Origin: Kiloniellales bacterium
GTDB taxonomy: Bacteria; Pseudomonadota; Alphaproteobacteria; Kiloniellales; JAKSBE01
Length of the DNA stretch: 5,989 nt
Assembly (NCBI GenBank): GCA_030067055.1
Contig: JASJAL010000331.1
Location: 1-5,989 of the forward strand
Reading direction: 5' to 3'
In this document: piece after piece, positions 1 to 5,078 of the stretch
How positions within the stretch are numbered: the first letter of the stretch is position 1
Layout: each line of letters starts with the position of its first letter
Program-made: the position numbers and the translations under genes
Notes under the pieces: model-generated
What the model saw: the letters and a program-made list of their open reading frames with translations, nothing else
What the model was told of the DNA's origin: nothing
The model's database searches: none

Positions 1-228
1 CACCAGATCGATCTCCACCCTTGCGTCCCGCGCCAGTCCCGTCACGCCGATGCAGGTGCGGGCCGGGCGGCGGGTCTCCTCGAAGTATTCGGCGTAGACC
101 CGGTTCATCGCCTCGTAGTCCTCCTTGAAGTGGGTCAGAAAGACCCGGGCCATGACCACCTGCGCGAAGCCCAGGTCCAGGCTGGTCAGGACCTCGCGCA
201 GCTTCTCCATGGCCTTGCGGGCCTGGGC
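1..228. repeat. Direct repeat, left copy (RidA 3' part)
   Basis: Bases 1-228 align without gaps to 1118-1345 in the same orientation, with 16 mismatches by hand count (about 93% identity). The match ends sharply after the shared TGGGC at 224-228. The left end of the repeat is cut by the window edge, so its full length is unknown. Confidence 0.93.
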
Positions 229-267
229 GGTAAGATCTGCGGCTGCAACTCGCGCGCGCTTGCGCAT
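1..267 (-). pseudogene. 5'-truncated RidA/YjgF-family gene copy (runs off left edge)
   Basis: Reading the minus strand gives an open frame whose body (AQARKAMEKLREVL... through the PARTCIGVTGLARDARVEID block) matches residues 52-127 of the complete RidA-like protein at 1103-1498. About nine of 76 residues differ. Similarity stops abruptly at base 228. Upstream, the first ~51 residues of the family, including the Tyr and Gly-Gln segment of the active-site face, are absent and replaced by about 13 unrelated Arg/Ala-rich codons beginning at an ATG at 265-267. No Shine-Dalgarno precedes that ATG. The retained part keeps the substrate-carboxylate Arg (PART) and the Glu of VEID, and the frame has no internal stop. 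It is most likely a remnant of a gene duplication, decaying slowly or recently made. Expression as a short fusion is possible but unlikely to fold as a RidA trimer, because N-terminal strands are missing. The 3' end lies outside the window. Confidence 0.75.
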
Positions 268-364
268 TCTTGTACAACATAGGGAAGAACGTGGCGGGCG
301 AGGCTTGGGTGTGAAATCGGACCCTCATCCCGTGCTGCGGGCGCCGGTTCCAGGCGGCGGCGGC

Positions 365-1060
365 ATGATCCTTGGGAAATCTGCGGGACCGTCGCTCCTG
401 GCCGTCCTGCTCTCCATCTCGATGACGGCTTGCGCGACCCTGGAGCTGCGCCCGTCTGAGGGCATGGCCCGCGTCGAGGCCTTCGAGGACGAGAGCCTCG
501 ACCTCTCCCGACCGCATCCGGGCGAAGATGTGAGCGACGCGGTCAGTTGGGTCCCTGTTCTGGACATCATCGGCGGGACGGGAGAGCTCATCTGGCGGAA
601 CGCGGATCCGCGCGACACGACCTACATCGAGACCGTCTACATTCTCGAGGTCGATGGGCGCCCGGTCACACCCTCGACCGAGGGCGTCGAGGTGGAGCCC
701 GGCGAGCACAGCTTCCTGGTGCAGTATTGCCTCAGGGAAACCGATCTGACCAGCTGCTCGGCGAAAGTGGGTCTGACCTTCGTCGCCGAGGCCGACACCC
801 ACTACCGCCTGGTCCGGAGCATCGATTTCGAGGTTCTCGTCGTGGACAATCGCAACGATCGGCCAACGATCGCGCGGGCGGACACCACGGTGGCGATTGC
901 CAAGGATGAGAAGTTCTGCCTCTCCAGATGGAGCGTCCGTGCCGCCAGAAAGTACCGGGACGATCCGCTTGAGAAGCGGCGCCAGTTGGTGGCCGTCAAG
1001 AAGGACTGCAAGAAGATCTGGCGCAACGCGGAGCCACCGACGGCGTCCGGTGTTCGCTGA
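365..1060 (+). CDS. Putative lipoprotein of unknown function
   Basis: A 231-residue protein from the ATG at 365. This start is chosen because it opens directly onto a lipoprotein signal peptide: Lys5, a hydrophobic run at residues 10-19, and a lipobox-like MTAC ending at Cys23. The frame stays open upstream to 125, but that extension is only the antisense of the RidA remnant. An AGGCGG-like stretch just upstream is a weak ribosome site. The mature protein is predicted to be membrane-anchored and facing the periplasm. Residues ~88-160 look like a beta-sandwich surface domain (EVDGRPV, VEVEPGEHSFLVQY, LTFVAEADTHYRL), a pattern common in PEGA-like lipoproteins. Four further cysteines (122, 131, 185, 215) could form two disulfides. 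The segment IWRNADP (76-82) recurs as IWRNAEP near the C terminus (218-224). Sampled 60-base blocks are 58-67% G+C against about 80% in a tupC block, suggesting foreign or relaxed origin. I do not recognise a family and assign no function. Confidence 0.72.
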   Translation: MILGKSAGPSLLAVLLSISMTACATLELRPSEGMARVEAFEDESLDLSRPHPGEDVSDAVSWVPVLDIIGGTGELIWRNADPRDTTYIETVYILEVDGRPVTPSTEGVEVEPGEHSFLVQYCLRETDLTSCSAKVGLTFVAEADTHYRLVRSIDFEVLVVDNRNDRPTIARADTTVAIAKDEKFCLSRWSVRAARKYRDDPLEKRRQLVAVKKDCKKIWRNAEPPTASGVR

Positions 1061-1102
1061 CGACACGGCACGCGTCCCCCGTCGTCCGATCTTCGAGCCC
1101 CC

Positions 1103-1498
1103 TCACCCCCGCCGCACCACCAGATCGATCTCCACCCGCGCATCCCGCGCCAGTCCGGTCACGCCGATGCAGGTGCGGGCCGGGCGGCGGGTCTCCTCGA
1201 AGTACTCGGCGTAGACCCGGTTCATCGCCTCGTAGTCCGCCTTGAAGTGGGTCAGGAAGACCCGGGCCATGGCCACGTGCTCGAAGCCGAGCTCCAGGCT
1301 GGCCAGGACCTCGCGCAGGTTCTCCATGGTCTTGCGGGTCTGGGCCTCGATGCCCTCGGGCAGGGGGGCCTCGGGGGCGGCGGCGTCGATCGGCAGCTGG
1401 CCGGTCACGAAGACCCAGCCGTCGGCCTCGGCGGCGTGGCTGTAGGGCGCCACCGGAAAGGGCGCCGTGCCGACCATGTGGAAATGCAGTTGAGACAT
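1103..1498 (-). CDS. RidA/YjgF/UK114-family protein (likely enamine/imine deaminase)
   Basis: A 131-residue protein, the usual length for the family. RidA proteins are cytosolic trimers that hydrolyse reactive enamine/imine intermediates released by PLP enzymes such as threonine dehydratase; some relatives have other roles. Seen here: APYSH at 17-21 (conserved Tyr19), VTGQLPID at 31-38 (Gly-Gln of the active-site strand), and the signature PARTCIGVTGLARDARVEID at 106-125. That signature contains Arg108, the carboxylate-binding arginine of active deaminases, and Glu123. The residue after the Arg is Thr rather than the more common Ser/Ala/Cys/Val. The start is well supported by a minus-strand GGAGG at 1506-1510, seven bases upstream. 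It is transcribed alone, convergent with the lipoprotein gene (42 bases between stop codons) and divergent from the lipid kinase. A 93% identical partial copy lies at the left edge. The family call is firm; the exact Rid subfamily is not, so no symbol is given. Confidence 0.93.
   Translation of the reverse strand: MSQLHFHMVGTAPFPVAPYSHAAEADGWVFVTGQLPIDAAAPEAPLPEGIEAQTRKTMENLREVLASLELGFEHVAMARVFLTHFKADYEAMNRVYAEYFEETRRPARTCIGVTGLARDARVEIDLVVRRG
1118..1345. repeat. Direct repeat, right copy (inside intact ridA-like gene)
   Basis: Counterpart of bases 1-228 (212 of 228 identical, no gaps). It covers codons ~52-127 of the intact gene. The two copies bracket the lipoprotein gene in direct orientation, so recombination between them could delete about 1.1 kb including that gene. 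Confidence 0.93.
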
Positions 1499-1503
1499 CG
1501 CGG

Positions 1504-1511
1504 TTCCTCCC
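1504..1511 (-). promoter_or_regulatory. Shine-Dalgarno of the intact ridA-like gene
   Basis: The plus-strand TTCCTCCC reads GGGAGGAA on the minus strand. The GGAGG core (1506-1510) ends seven bases before the ATG at 1496-1498, an ideal spacing that fixes the start codon. Confidence 0.85.
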
Positions 1512-1520
1512 TATCCTGAC

Positions 1521-1549
1521 AGCTGACGCAGCTTCGCCGCCGGGCGGCG
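1521..1549. promoter_or_regulatory. Two inverted repeats in the divergent ridA/lipid-kinase intergenic region
   Basis: The 95-base gap between two divergent start codons must hold both promoters. It contains AGCTG-ACG-CAGCT (1521-1533) followed at once by CGCCGCC-G-GGCGGCG (1535-1549). Either could be a protein-binding dyad or RNA hairpin, but short GC inverted repeats are common by chance in such GC-rich DNA. I cannot see convincing -35/-10 hexamers on either strand. A TTCTTAAAG stretch at about 1562-1570 is the only AT-rich patch. Confidence 0.25.
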
Positions 1550-1593
1550 CGCCGCGCAAGACTTCTTAAAGCCCTTCAGGCCAACATCCGGCG

Positions 1594-2532
1594 ATGGCCC
1601 TCCCCACTGCCCAGCAGCCCGACGCCAACCACAACGATGGCTCCACCGAGTTGCAGCCGCGCCGCCGCCTGCTGGTGATCCTCAATCCGACCGCCGGGCG
1701 CCGCCACCGCGGCCGCTTCCGGGCGACCCTGGAGCGGCTGCGCGCGCTCGGCTGCGAGATCACTCTACGGGAGACTGTGGCCGCGGGCGAGGCCAGCGCG
1801 CTCGCCCGGGCCGCCGATCCGGCCGCCTTCGACGGGGTGGTCGCGGCCGGCGGCGACGGCACCGTCAACGAGGTCATCAACGGCCTGATCGGGATCCCGC
1901 TGCCGCTCGCCCTGCTGCCGCTCGGCACCGCCAACGTCCTGGCCGCCGAGATCGGCCTCGGCCTGGCGCCGGACACGGTCGCCCGGGCCATCGTCGAGGG
2001 GCCGCGGCGGCGCATCGCCTGCGGGCGGGCCGGCGATCGCCACTTCACCCAGATGGCCGGGGTCGGCTTCGACGCCCAGGTGGTCGAGCACGTCGACCTT
2101 GCCTTGAAGCGCCGGATCGGCAAGGGCGCCTACGTCTTCGAGGCGCTGCGCCAGGCGGTCCGCTTCGGCTTCCCGACCTACCGGGTGACCGCCGACGGCG
2201 AGAGCTTTTCTGCCGCCTCGGTGATCGTCGCCAAGGGCAAGCACTACGCCGGACGCTACCTGCTGGCGCCCGAGGCCTCGATCGAGGACCCGGTCTTCCA
2301 GGTCTGCCTCTTCGAGCACGGCGGCCCGCTGGCCGTCGCCCGCTACGGCCTGGCGCTTCAGACCGGCTCTTTGCCGCGACGCCGCGACCTGCGCAGGATC
2401 CCGGCCAGCCGGGTCACCATCGAGGGCCCCGCAGGCGACCCGGTCCAGGGCGACGGCGACACCATCGCCCGCCTGCCCGTCGAGATCGCCATCGTCCCCG
2501 ACGCCATCGACCTGGTCTTCGCCGCGGGCTGA
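1594..2532 (+). CDS. Diacylglycerol kinase-family lipid kinase (YegS/BmrU-like)
   Basis: A 312-residue protein of the DAGK catalytic-domain family, soluble ATP-dependent lipid kinases that phosphorylate diacylglycerol or related lipids at the membrane surface. Motifs in order: NPTAG (31-35) ending the first beta strand, the nucleotide-binding GGDGT (86-90), LPLGTANVLA (108-117), VGFDAQV (157-163), and the C-terminal QGDGD (285-289) followed by LPVEIAIVPDAIDLV. Length matches YegS-type proteins (about 300). Residues 1-24 are a variable, polar leader. The usual C-terminal DGE is DGD here, so the Glu proposed as catalytic base in DgkB-type enzymes is replaced by Asp289. No clear Shine-Dalgarno precedes ATG 1594; it is the first in-frame ATG and leaves the full fold intact. 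A later start would have to lie before residue ~24. It ends just 15 bases before the palindrome upstream of tupB, and nothing in the sequence ties it to tungstate uptake. The lipid substrate cannot be read from sequence. Confidence 0.92.
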   Translation: MALPTAQQPDANHNDGSTELQPRRRLLVILNPTAGRRHRGRFRATLERLRALGCEITLRETVAAGEASALARAADPAAFDGVVAAGGDGTVNEVINGLIGIPLPLALLPLGTANVLAAEIGLGLAPDTVARAIVEGPRRRIACGRAGDRHFTQMAGVGFDAQVVEHVDLALKRRIGKGAYVFEALRQAVRFGFPTYRVTADGESFSAASVIVAKGKHYAGRYLLAPEASIEDPVFQVCLFEHGGPLAVARYGLALQTGSLPRRRDLRRIPASRVTIEGPAGDPVQGDGDTIARLPVEIAIVPDAIDLVFAAG

Positions 2533-2547
2533 GCGCACCGGGCGCGC

Positions 2548-2569
2548 GCAGAATTACGCAAAATTCTGC
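2548..2569. promoter_or_regulatory. Perfect palindrome upstream of tupB, candidate operator
   Basis: GCAGAATT at 2548-2555, six bases (ACGCAA), then AATTCTGC at 2562-2569: a perfect 8-bp inverted repeat with a 6-base spacer. It starts 15 bases after the lipid-kinase stop and lies 78 bases before the tupB ATG. Its AT-rich arms stand out from the surrounding very GC-rich DNA. Form and position suit a dimeric regulator of the tup operon. It does not resemble the E. coli ModE site built on TATATA. A rho-independent terminator for the upstream gene is a weaker alternative: only three G/C pairs per arm and a poor T-run (ATTTCTT) follow. Confidence 0.5.
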
Positions 2570-2581
2570 ATTTCTTATCGT
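2554..2581 (+). promoter_or_regulatory. Weak candidate sigma70-type promoter for tupBCA
   Basis: TATCGT at 2576-2581 is a plausible -10 (four of six matches to TATAAT). A poor -35 (TTACGC at 2554-2559) lies 16 bases upstream, inside the palindrome. If correct, transcription starts near 2588 and a regulator on the palindrome would block the -35 region. The hexamers are weak and the assignment is tentative. Confidence 0.25.
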
Positions 2582-2591
2582 ATTCGTCCGT

Positions 2592-2603
2592 TTCTGGACA
2601 GAA
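2592..2603. promoter_or_regulatory. Second CAGAA/TTCTG inverted repeat upstream of tupB
   Basis: TTCTG-GA-CAGAA is a perfect 5-bp inverted repeat centred 39 bases downstream of the first palindrome. The pentamer CAGAA or its complement TTCTG thus occurs four times in 55 bases (2549, 2564, 2592, 2599). This could be a second, lower-affinity site for the same regulator. The arm order is reversed relative to the first palindrome, so it may also be coincidence. Confidence 0.3.
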
Positions 2604-2647
2604 TCACAGCCGAACGCGTAGGTTCCCCCGCAGCGGGAGACAGACGC

Positions 2648-3355
2648 ATGCAGGACTTCGCCGCCGCCTTCGGGCTGGCCTTCGACCTGATCCTCGGGGC
2701 CGATCCGGCGCTGACCGAGATCGTCGGGCTGTCGCTCCGGGTCAGCCTGACCGCGGTGGCCATCGCCTGCGCCCTCGGCCTGCCCCTGGGCGCGGCGCTC
2801 GCGGTCTATCGCTTCCCCGGCCGGGGCGCGCTGATCGTGGTGGTCGGCGCGCTCATGGGCCTGCCGCCGGTGGTGGTCGGGCTCTGCGTCTACCTGCTGC
2901 TCTCCAACGCCGGGCCGCTCGGGGTGCTCCAGCTGCTCTACACCCCGACCGCCATGATCGTCGCCCAGACCCTTCTCGTGGCGCCGATCGTCGCGGCGCT
3001 CACCCGCCAGCTCCTGGAGGAGCTCCACGCCGAGTACGACGAGCAGCTGCGCTCCTTCGCCATCGGCCGCCTGGCGACCCTGGCGACCCTGCTGTGGGAC
3101 GGCCGCTACGGCCTCTTGACCGTGGCGCTGGCCGGCTTCGGGCGGGCCATCGCCGAGGTCGGCGCGGTGATCATCGTCGGCGGCAACATCAACCACGTGA
3201 CCCGGGTCATGACCACCGCGATCGCGCTCGAGACCTCCAGGGGCGACCTCGCCCTGGCGCTCGCCCTCGGTCTGGTTCTGATCCTGCTGGCCCTGGCGGT
3301 CAACGCCGCGGTCCTCTCCCTGCGCGGCACCGCGGCGCGCGCCGCCTATGCCTGA
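2648..3355 (+). CDS. tupB: Tungstate ABC transporter, permease TupB
   Basis: A 235-residue inner-membrane permease that forms the translocation channel for tungstate with the ATPase and binding protein encoded next to it. About five hydrophobic segments are visible: ~26-54, 60-87, 100-118, 155-178 and 201-226. The coupling (EAA-type) loop lies at ~131-150 (EQLRSFAIGRLATLATLLW). It is followed by the block GFGRAIAEVGAVIIVGGNI at 163-181, strongly characteristic of the TupB branch of molybdate/tungstate-type permeases. The ATG is preceded by GGGAG at 2635-2639, a good ribosome site. It is the first gene of tupB-tupC-tupA, and its last codons overlap the tupC start by 8 bases, implying translational coupling. 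The identity rests mainly on the diagnostic TupA downstream; alone, the permease could be confused with molybdate or sulfate permeases. Confidence 0.93.
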   Translation: MQDFAAAFGLAFDLILGADPALTEIVGLSLRVSLTAVAIACALGLPLGAALAVYRFPGRGALIVVVGALMGLPPVVVGLCVYLLLSNAGPLGVLQLLYTPTAMIVAQTLLVAPIVAALTRQLLEELHAEYDEQLRSFAIGRLATLATLLWDGRYGLLTVALAGFGRAIAEVGAVIIVGGNINHVTRVMTTAIALETSRGDLALALALGLVLILLALAVNAAVLSLRGTAARAAYA

Positions 3356-4112
3356 GGGCGGGGCCCGGATCGTGGCGGAGACCCGGGCGGATGGGGACGG
3401 CCTGCTGCCCCTGGCGGTCGAGGGCCTGGTCTTCGAGGCCGGCGGCCGGCGCCTGATCGACGGCCTCGACCTGCACCTGACGGCCGGGCCGCTGACCGTG
3501 GTCCTGGGCCCGAACGGCGCCGGCAAGAGCCTGCTGCTGCGCCTGCTGCACGGCCTGATCGCGCCCGCCGCGGGCCGGATCTCCTGGGCCGGCCGGGCGC
3601 CGGACCGGGCGCTGCGCCTGCGCCAGGCCCTGGTCTTCCAGCGCCCGGTGCTGCTGCGCCGCTCGGTCGCCGCCAACCTGCGCTACGCCCTGGCGGCCCA
3701 CGGCATCCGCGGCGCCGAACGCCAGGCCCGGGCCGAGCAGTGGCTCGCCCGCGCCGGCCTGGCCGAACTCGCCCGGCGCCCGGCGCGCCTGCTCTCCGGC
3801 GGCGAGCAGCAGCGCCTCGCCCTGGCCCGGGCCTTGGCCTGCGCGCCCGAGGTCCTGCTGCTCGACGAGCCGACCGCCAGCCTCGACCCGGCCTCGGCGC
3901 TGGCCATCGAGACCCTGATCCGCGCCGCCCGCGACGCCGGCACCAAGGTGGTCCTGGTCACCCACGACCTGGCCCAGGCCCGGCGCCTGGCGGAGCAGGT
4001 GGTCTTCCTCGACCGCGGCCGGGTCGAGGAGGTGGCCCCCGCCGAGGCCTTCTTCGACCGGCCGGGCTCGGAGCGGGCCCGCGCCTTCGTCGCCGGACGG
4101 CTGGTCCCGTGA
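3348..4112 (+). CDS. tupC: Tungstate ABC transporter, ATP-binding protein TupC
   Basis: A 254-residue cytoplasmic ATPase that powers tungstate import through TupB. All nucleotide-binding motifs are intact: Walker A GPNGAGKS (54-61), Q-loop Gln98 in VFQRP, ABC signature LSGGEQQR (149-156), Walker B EVLLLDEP (168-175) with catalytic Glu174, D-loop ASLD (177-180) and switch His206. There is no C-terminal TOBE/MOP oxyanion-binding domain of the kind found in ModC, which agrees with the short TupC type. The ATG at 3348 overlaps the tupB stop. A downstream GTG at 3372 would remove eight residues and is less likely given the coupling. G+C reaches about 80% in a counted 60-base block, and there is almost no third-position A/T. 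Confidence 0.94.
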   Translation: MPEGGARIVAETRADGDGLLPLAVEGLVFEAGGRRLIDGLDLHLTAGPLTVVLGPNGAGKSLLLRLLHGLIAPAAGRISWAGRAPDRALRLRQALVFQRPVLLRRSVAANLRYALAAHGIRGAERQARAEQWLARAGLAELARRPARLLSGGEQQRLALARALACAPEVLLLDEPTASLDPASALAIETLIRAARDAGTKVVLVTHDLAQARRLAEQVVFLDRGRVEEVAPAEAFFDRPGSERARAFVAGRLVP

Positions 4113-4118
4113 CACCAT

Positions 4119-4130
4119 GAATTATAATTC
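4119..4130. promoter_or_regulatory. Perfect 12-bp palindrome in the tupC-tupA gap
   Basis: GAATTATAATTC is a perfect palindrome in a 30-base linker, the most AT-rich spot of the operon. It shares GAATTA...AATTC with the palindrome upstream of tupB (spacer 2 instead of 6 between GAATT and AATTC). It could be a second regulator site, an internal promoter element for extra TupA, or simply an unstructured translation-initiation region. Confidence 0.35.
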
Positions 4131-4131
4131 C

Positions 4132-4136
4132 GGAGG
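4132..4136 (+). promoter_or_regulatory. Strong Shine-Dalgarno fixing the tupA GTG start
   Basis: GGAGG lies six bases before the GTG at 4143. This is the best ribosome site of the three tup genes and supports higher translation of the binding protein, which must outnumber the membrane complex. Confidence 0.85.
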
Positions 4137-4142
4137 CAAAAG

Positions 4143-4982
4143 GTGACCGGAAGGATATTGCAGCTCTGCGCCGCGGCGCTTCTGGCCGCCCTCGCGGTCT
4201 CCGGCGCGGCCGCGGCGGCGGAGCGTTTCATCCTCCTCCAGTCGACGACCTCGACCCAGAATTCCGGGCTCTTCGACGCCATCCTGCCGGGCTTCACCGC
4301 GGCGACCGGGATCGAGGTCCGGGTGGTCGCGGTCGGCACCGGCCAGGCCCTGAAGAACGCCCGCAACGGCGACGGCGACGTCCTGCTGGTCCACGCCAGG
4401 GAGGCCGAAGAGGCATTTGTTTCAGAGGGTTACGGGGTCGCGCGCTTCGACGTCATGTACAACGACTTCGTCATCGTCGGCCCGCCCGCCGACCCGGCCG
4501 GGATCGCCGGCCTGAGCGACGCCACCGCCGCCCTCGAGGCCATCGCCGCGGCCGAGGCGCCCTTCGCCTCTCGGGGCGACGACAGCGGCACCCACGTGAA
4601 GGAGCTGGCGCTCTGGCGGGCGGCCGGGCTGGATCCGGCGGCGGCGAGCGGCACCTGGTACCGCGAGACCGGCTCGGGCATGGGCGCCACCCTGAATGTC
4701 GCGCTCGGCATGGGGGCCTACGCCCTGACCGACCGCGGCACCTGGATCGCGTTCAAAAACAAGGGGAATTTCGGGATCCTGGTGTCGGGCGACGCGCGGC
4801 TCTTCAACCCCTACGGCGTGATCCTGGTCAACCCGGCCCGCCATCCCCGGGTCAAGGCGGAAGACGGCCAGGCCTTCATCGACTGGCTGACCGGCCCCGA
4901 GGGCCAGGCCGCCATCGCCGCCTACACCCTGAACGGTCAGCAGCTCTTCTTTCCCAACGCCAAGAAAAACGGCGGCAGCTGA
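4143..4982 (+). CDS. tupA: Tungstate-binding periplasmic protein TupA
   Basis: A 279-residue extracytoplasmic binding protein that captures tungstate and delivers it to TupBC. A Sec signal peptide covers residues 1 to ~26 (Arg4, hydrophobic core at 8-19, cleavage near AAAAAE). TupA-type signatures follow: QSTTSTQNSGLF (33-44), a variant of the TTTS anion-binding motif; VGTGQALKNARNGDGDVLLVHA (64-85); YNDFVIVGP (106-114); FASRGDDSGTHVKELALW (141-158), whose Ser-Arg-Gly-Asp contributes anion-contacting residues in studied TupA proteins; and YALTDRGTW (193-201). These separate it from ModA and WtpA, so tungstate is the likely main ligand, with molybdate possible at lower affinity. The GTG start is chosen for the GGAGG six bases upstream and the complete signal peptide. 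It is the last gene of the operon, whereas many tup clusters place tupA first. The enzymes using tungsten are not in this window. Confidence 0.95.
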   Translation: MTGRILQLCAAALLAALAVSGAAAAAERFILLQSTTSTQNSGLFDAILPGFTAATGIEVRVVAVGTGQALKNARNGDGDVLLVHAREAEEAFVSEGYGVARFDVMYNDFVIVGPPADPAGIAGLSDATAALEAIAAAEAPFASRGDDSGTHVKELALWRAAGLDPAAASGTWYRETGSGMGATLNVALGMGAYALTDRGTWIAFKNKGNFGILVSGDARLFNPYGVILVNPARHPRVKAEDGQAFIDWLTGPEGQAAIAAYTLNGQQLFFPNAKKNGGS

Positions 4983-5007
4983 GGAGCGGCGGGCTCGATC
5001 TGGAAGG

Positions 5008-5021
5008 GCGCCCGCGGGCGC
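5008..5021 (+). terminator. Possible terminator hairpin after tupA
   Basis: GCGCCCGCGGGCGC is a perfect palindrome 25 bases after the tupA stop and can fold as GCGCC/GGCGC with a four-base loop. Only a weak pyrimidine run (TTCATCTTC) follows, so rho-independent termination is plausible but not certain; it may serve as a 3'-end stabiliser. Confidence 0.4.
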
Positions 5022-5078
5022 TTCATCTTCGGGCCAAGGCGTAGGATGATGGGGGTCTCTCACTGCGGAAGGACGACC

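Larger units (their letters stand above)
4117..4146 (+). other. Nine-codon mini-ORF ending on the tupA start codon
   Basis: An ATG five bases after the tupC stop opens a frame reading MNYNSGGKR. Its TGA (4144-4146) overlaps the tupA GTG (4143-4145) as GTGA. It spans the tupA Shine-Dalgarno. There is no ribosome site in front of it, so translation is doubtful; it may be a by-product of the AT-rich linker. Confidence 0.15.

Noticed and set aside
125..364. N-terminal extension of the lipoprotein frame to an ATG at 125
   Set aside because: These 80 codons are the antisense of the RidA remnant; the same peptide pattern appears antisense to the intact ridA at 1242-1445. The lipoprotein signal begins at 365.
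1..1345. Insertion sequence or composite transposon bounded by the direct repeats
   Set aside because: The repeats are parts of a ridA gene; no transposase, terminal inverted repeats or target-site duplication is visible.
2548..2575. Rho-independent terminator of the lipid-kinase gene
   Set aside because: The stem is AT-rich and the following ATTTCTT is a poor U-tract; an operator explains the perfect symmetry better, though a dual role is not excluded.
2533..2647. Molybdenum/tungsten cofactor (Moco/Tuco) riboswitch before tupB
   Set aside because: The 115-base leader shows only the short palindromes and a small CCCG-CAG-CGGG hairpin near the ribosome site, not the multi-stem architecture of that RNA family.
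2414..3676. Long minus-strand open frame opposite tupB and tupC
   Set aside because: It is low-complexity Arg/Gly/Asp/Gln-rich, spans the tup promoter region and lies opposite strongly supported tup genes: a typical shadow in GC-rich DNA.
2648..4982. Molybdate (modABC) or sulfate transporter identity
   Set aside because: TupA carries STTSTQNSGLF, GTGQALKNARNGDGDV and SRGDDSGTH, which are Tup-type signatures, and TupC lacks the ModC TOBE/MOP domain.
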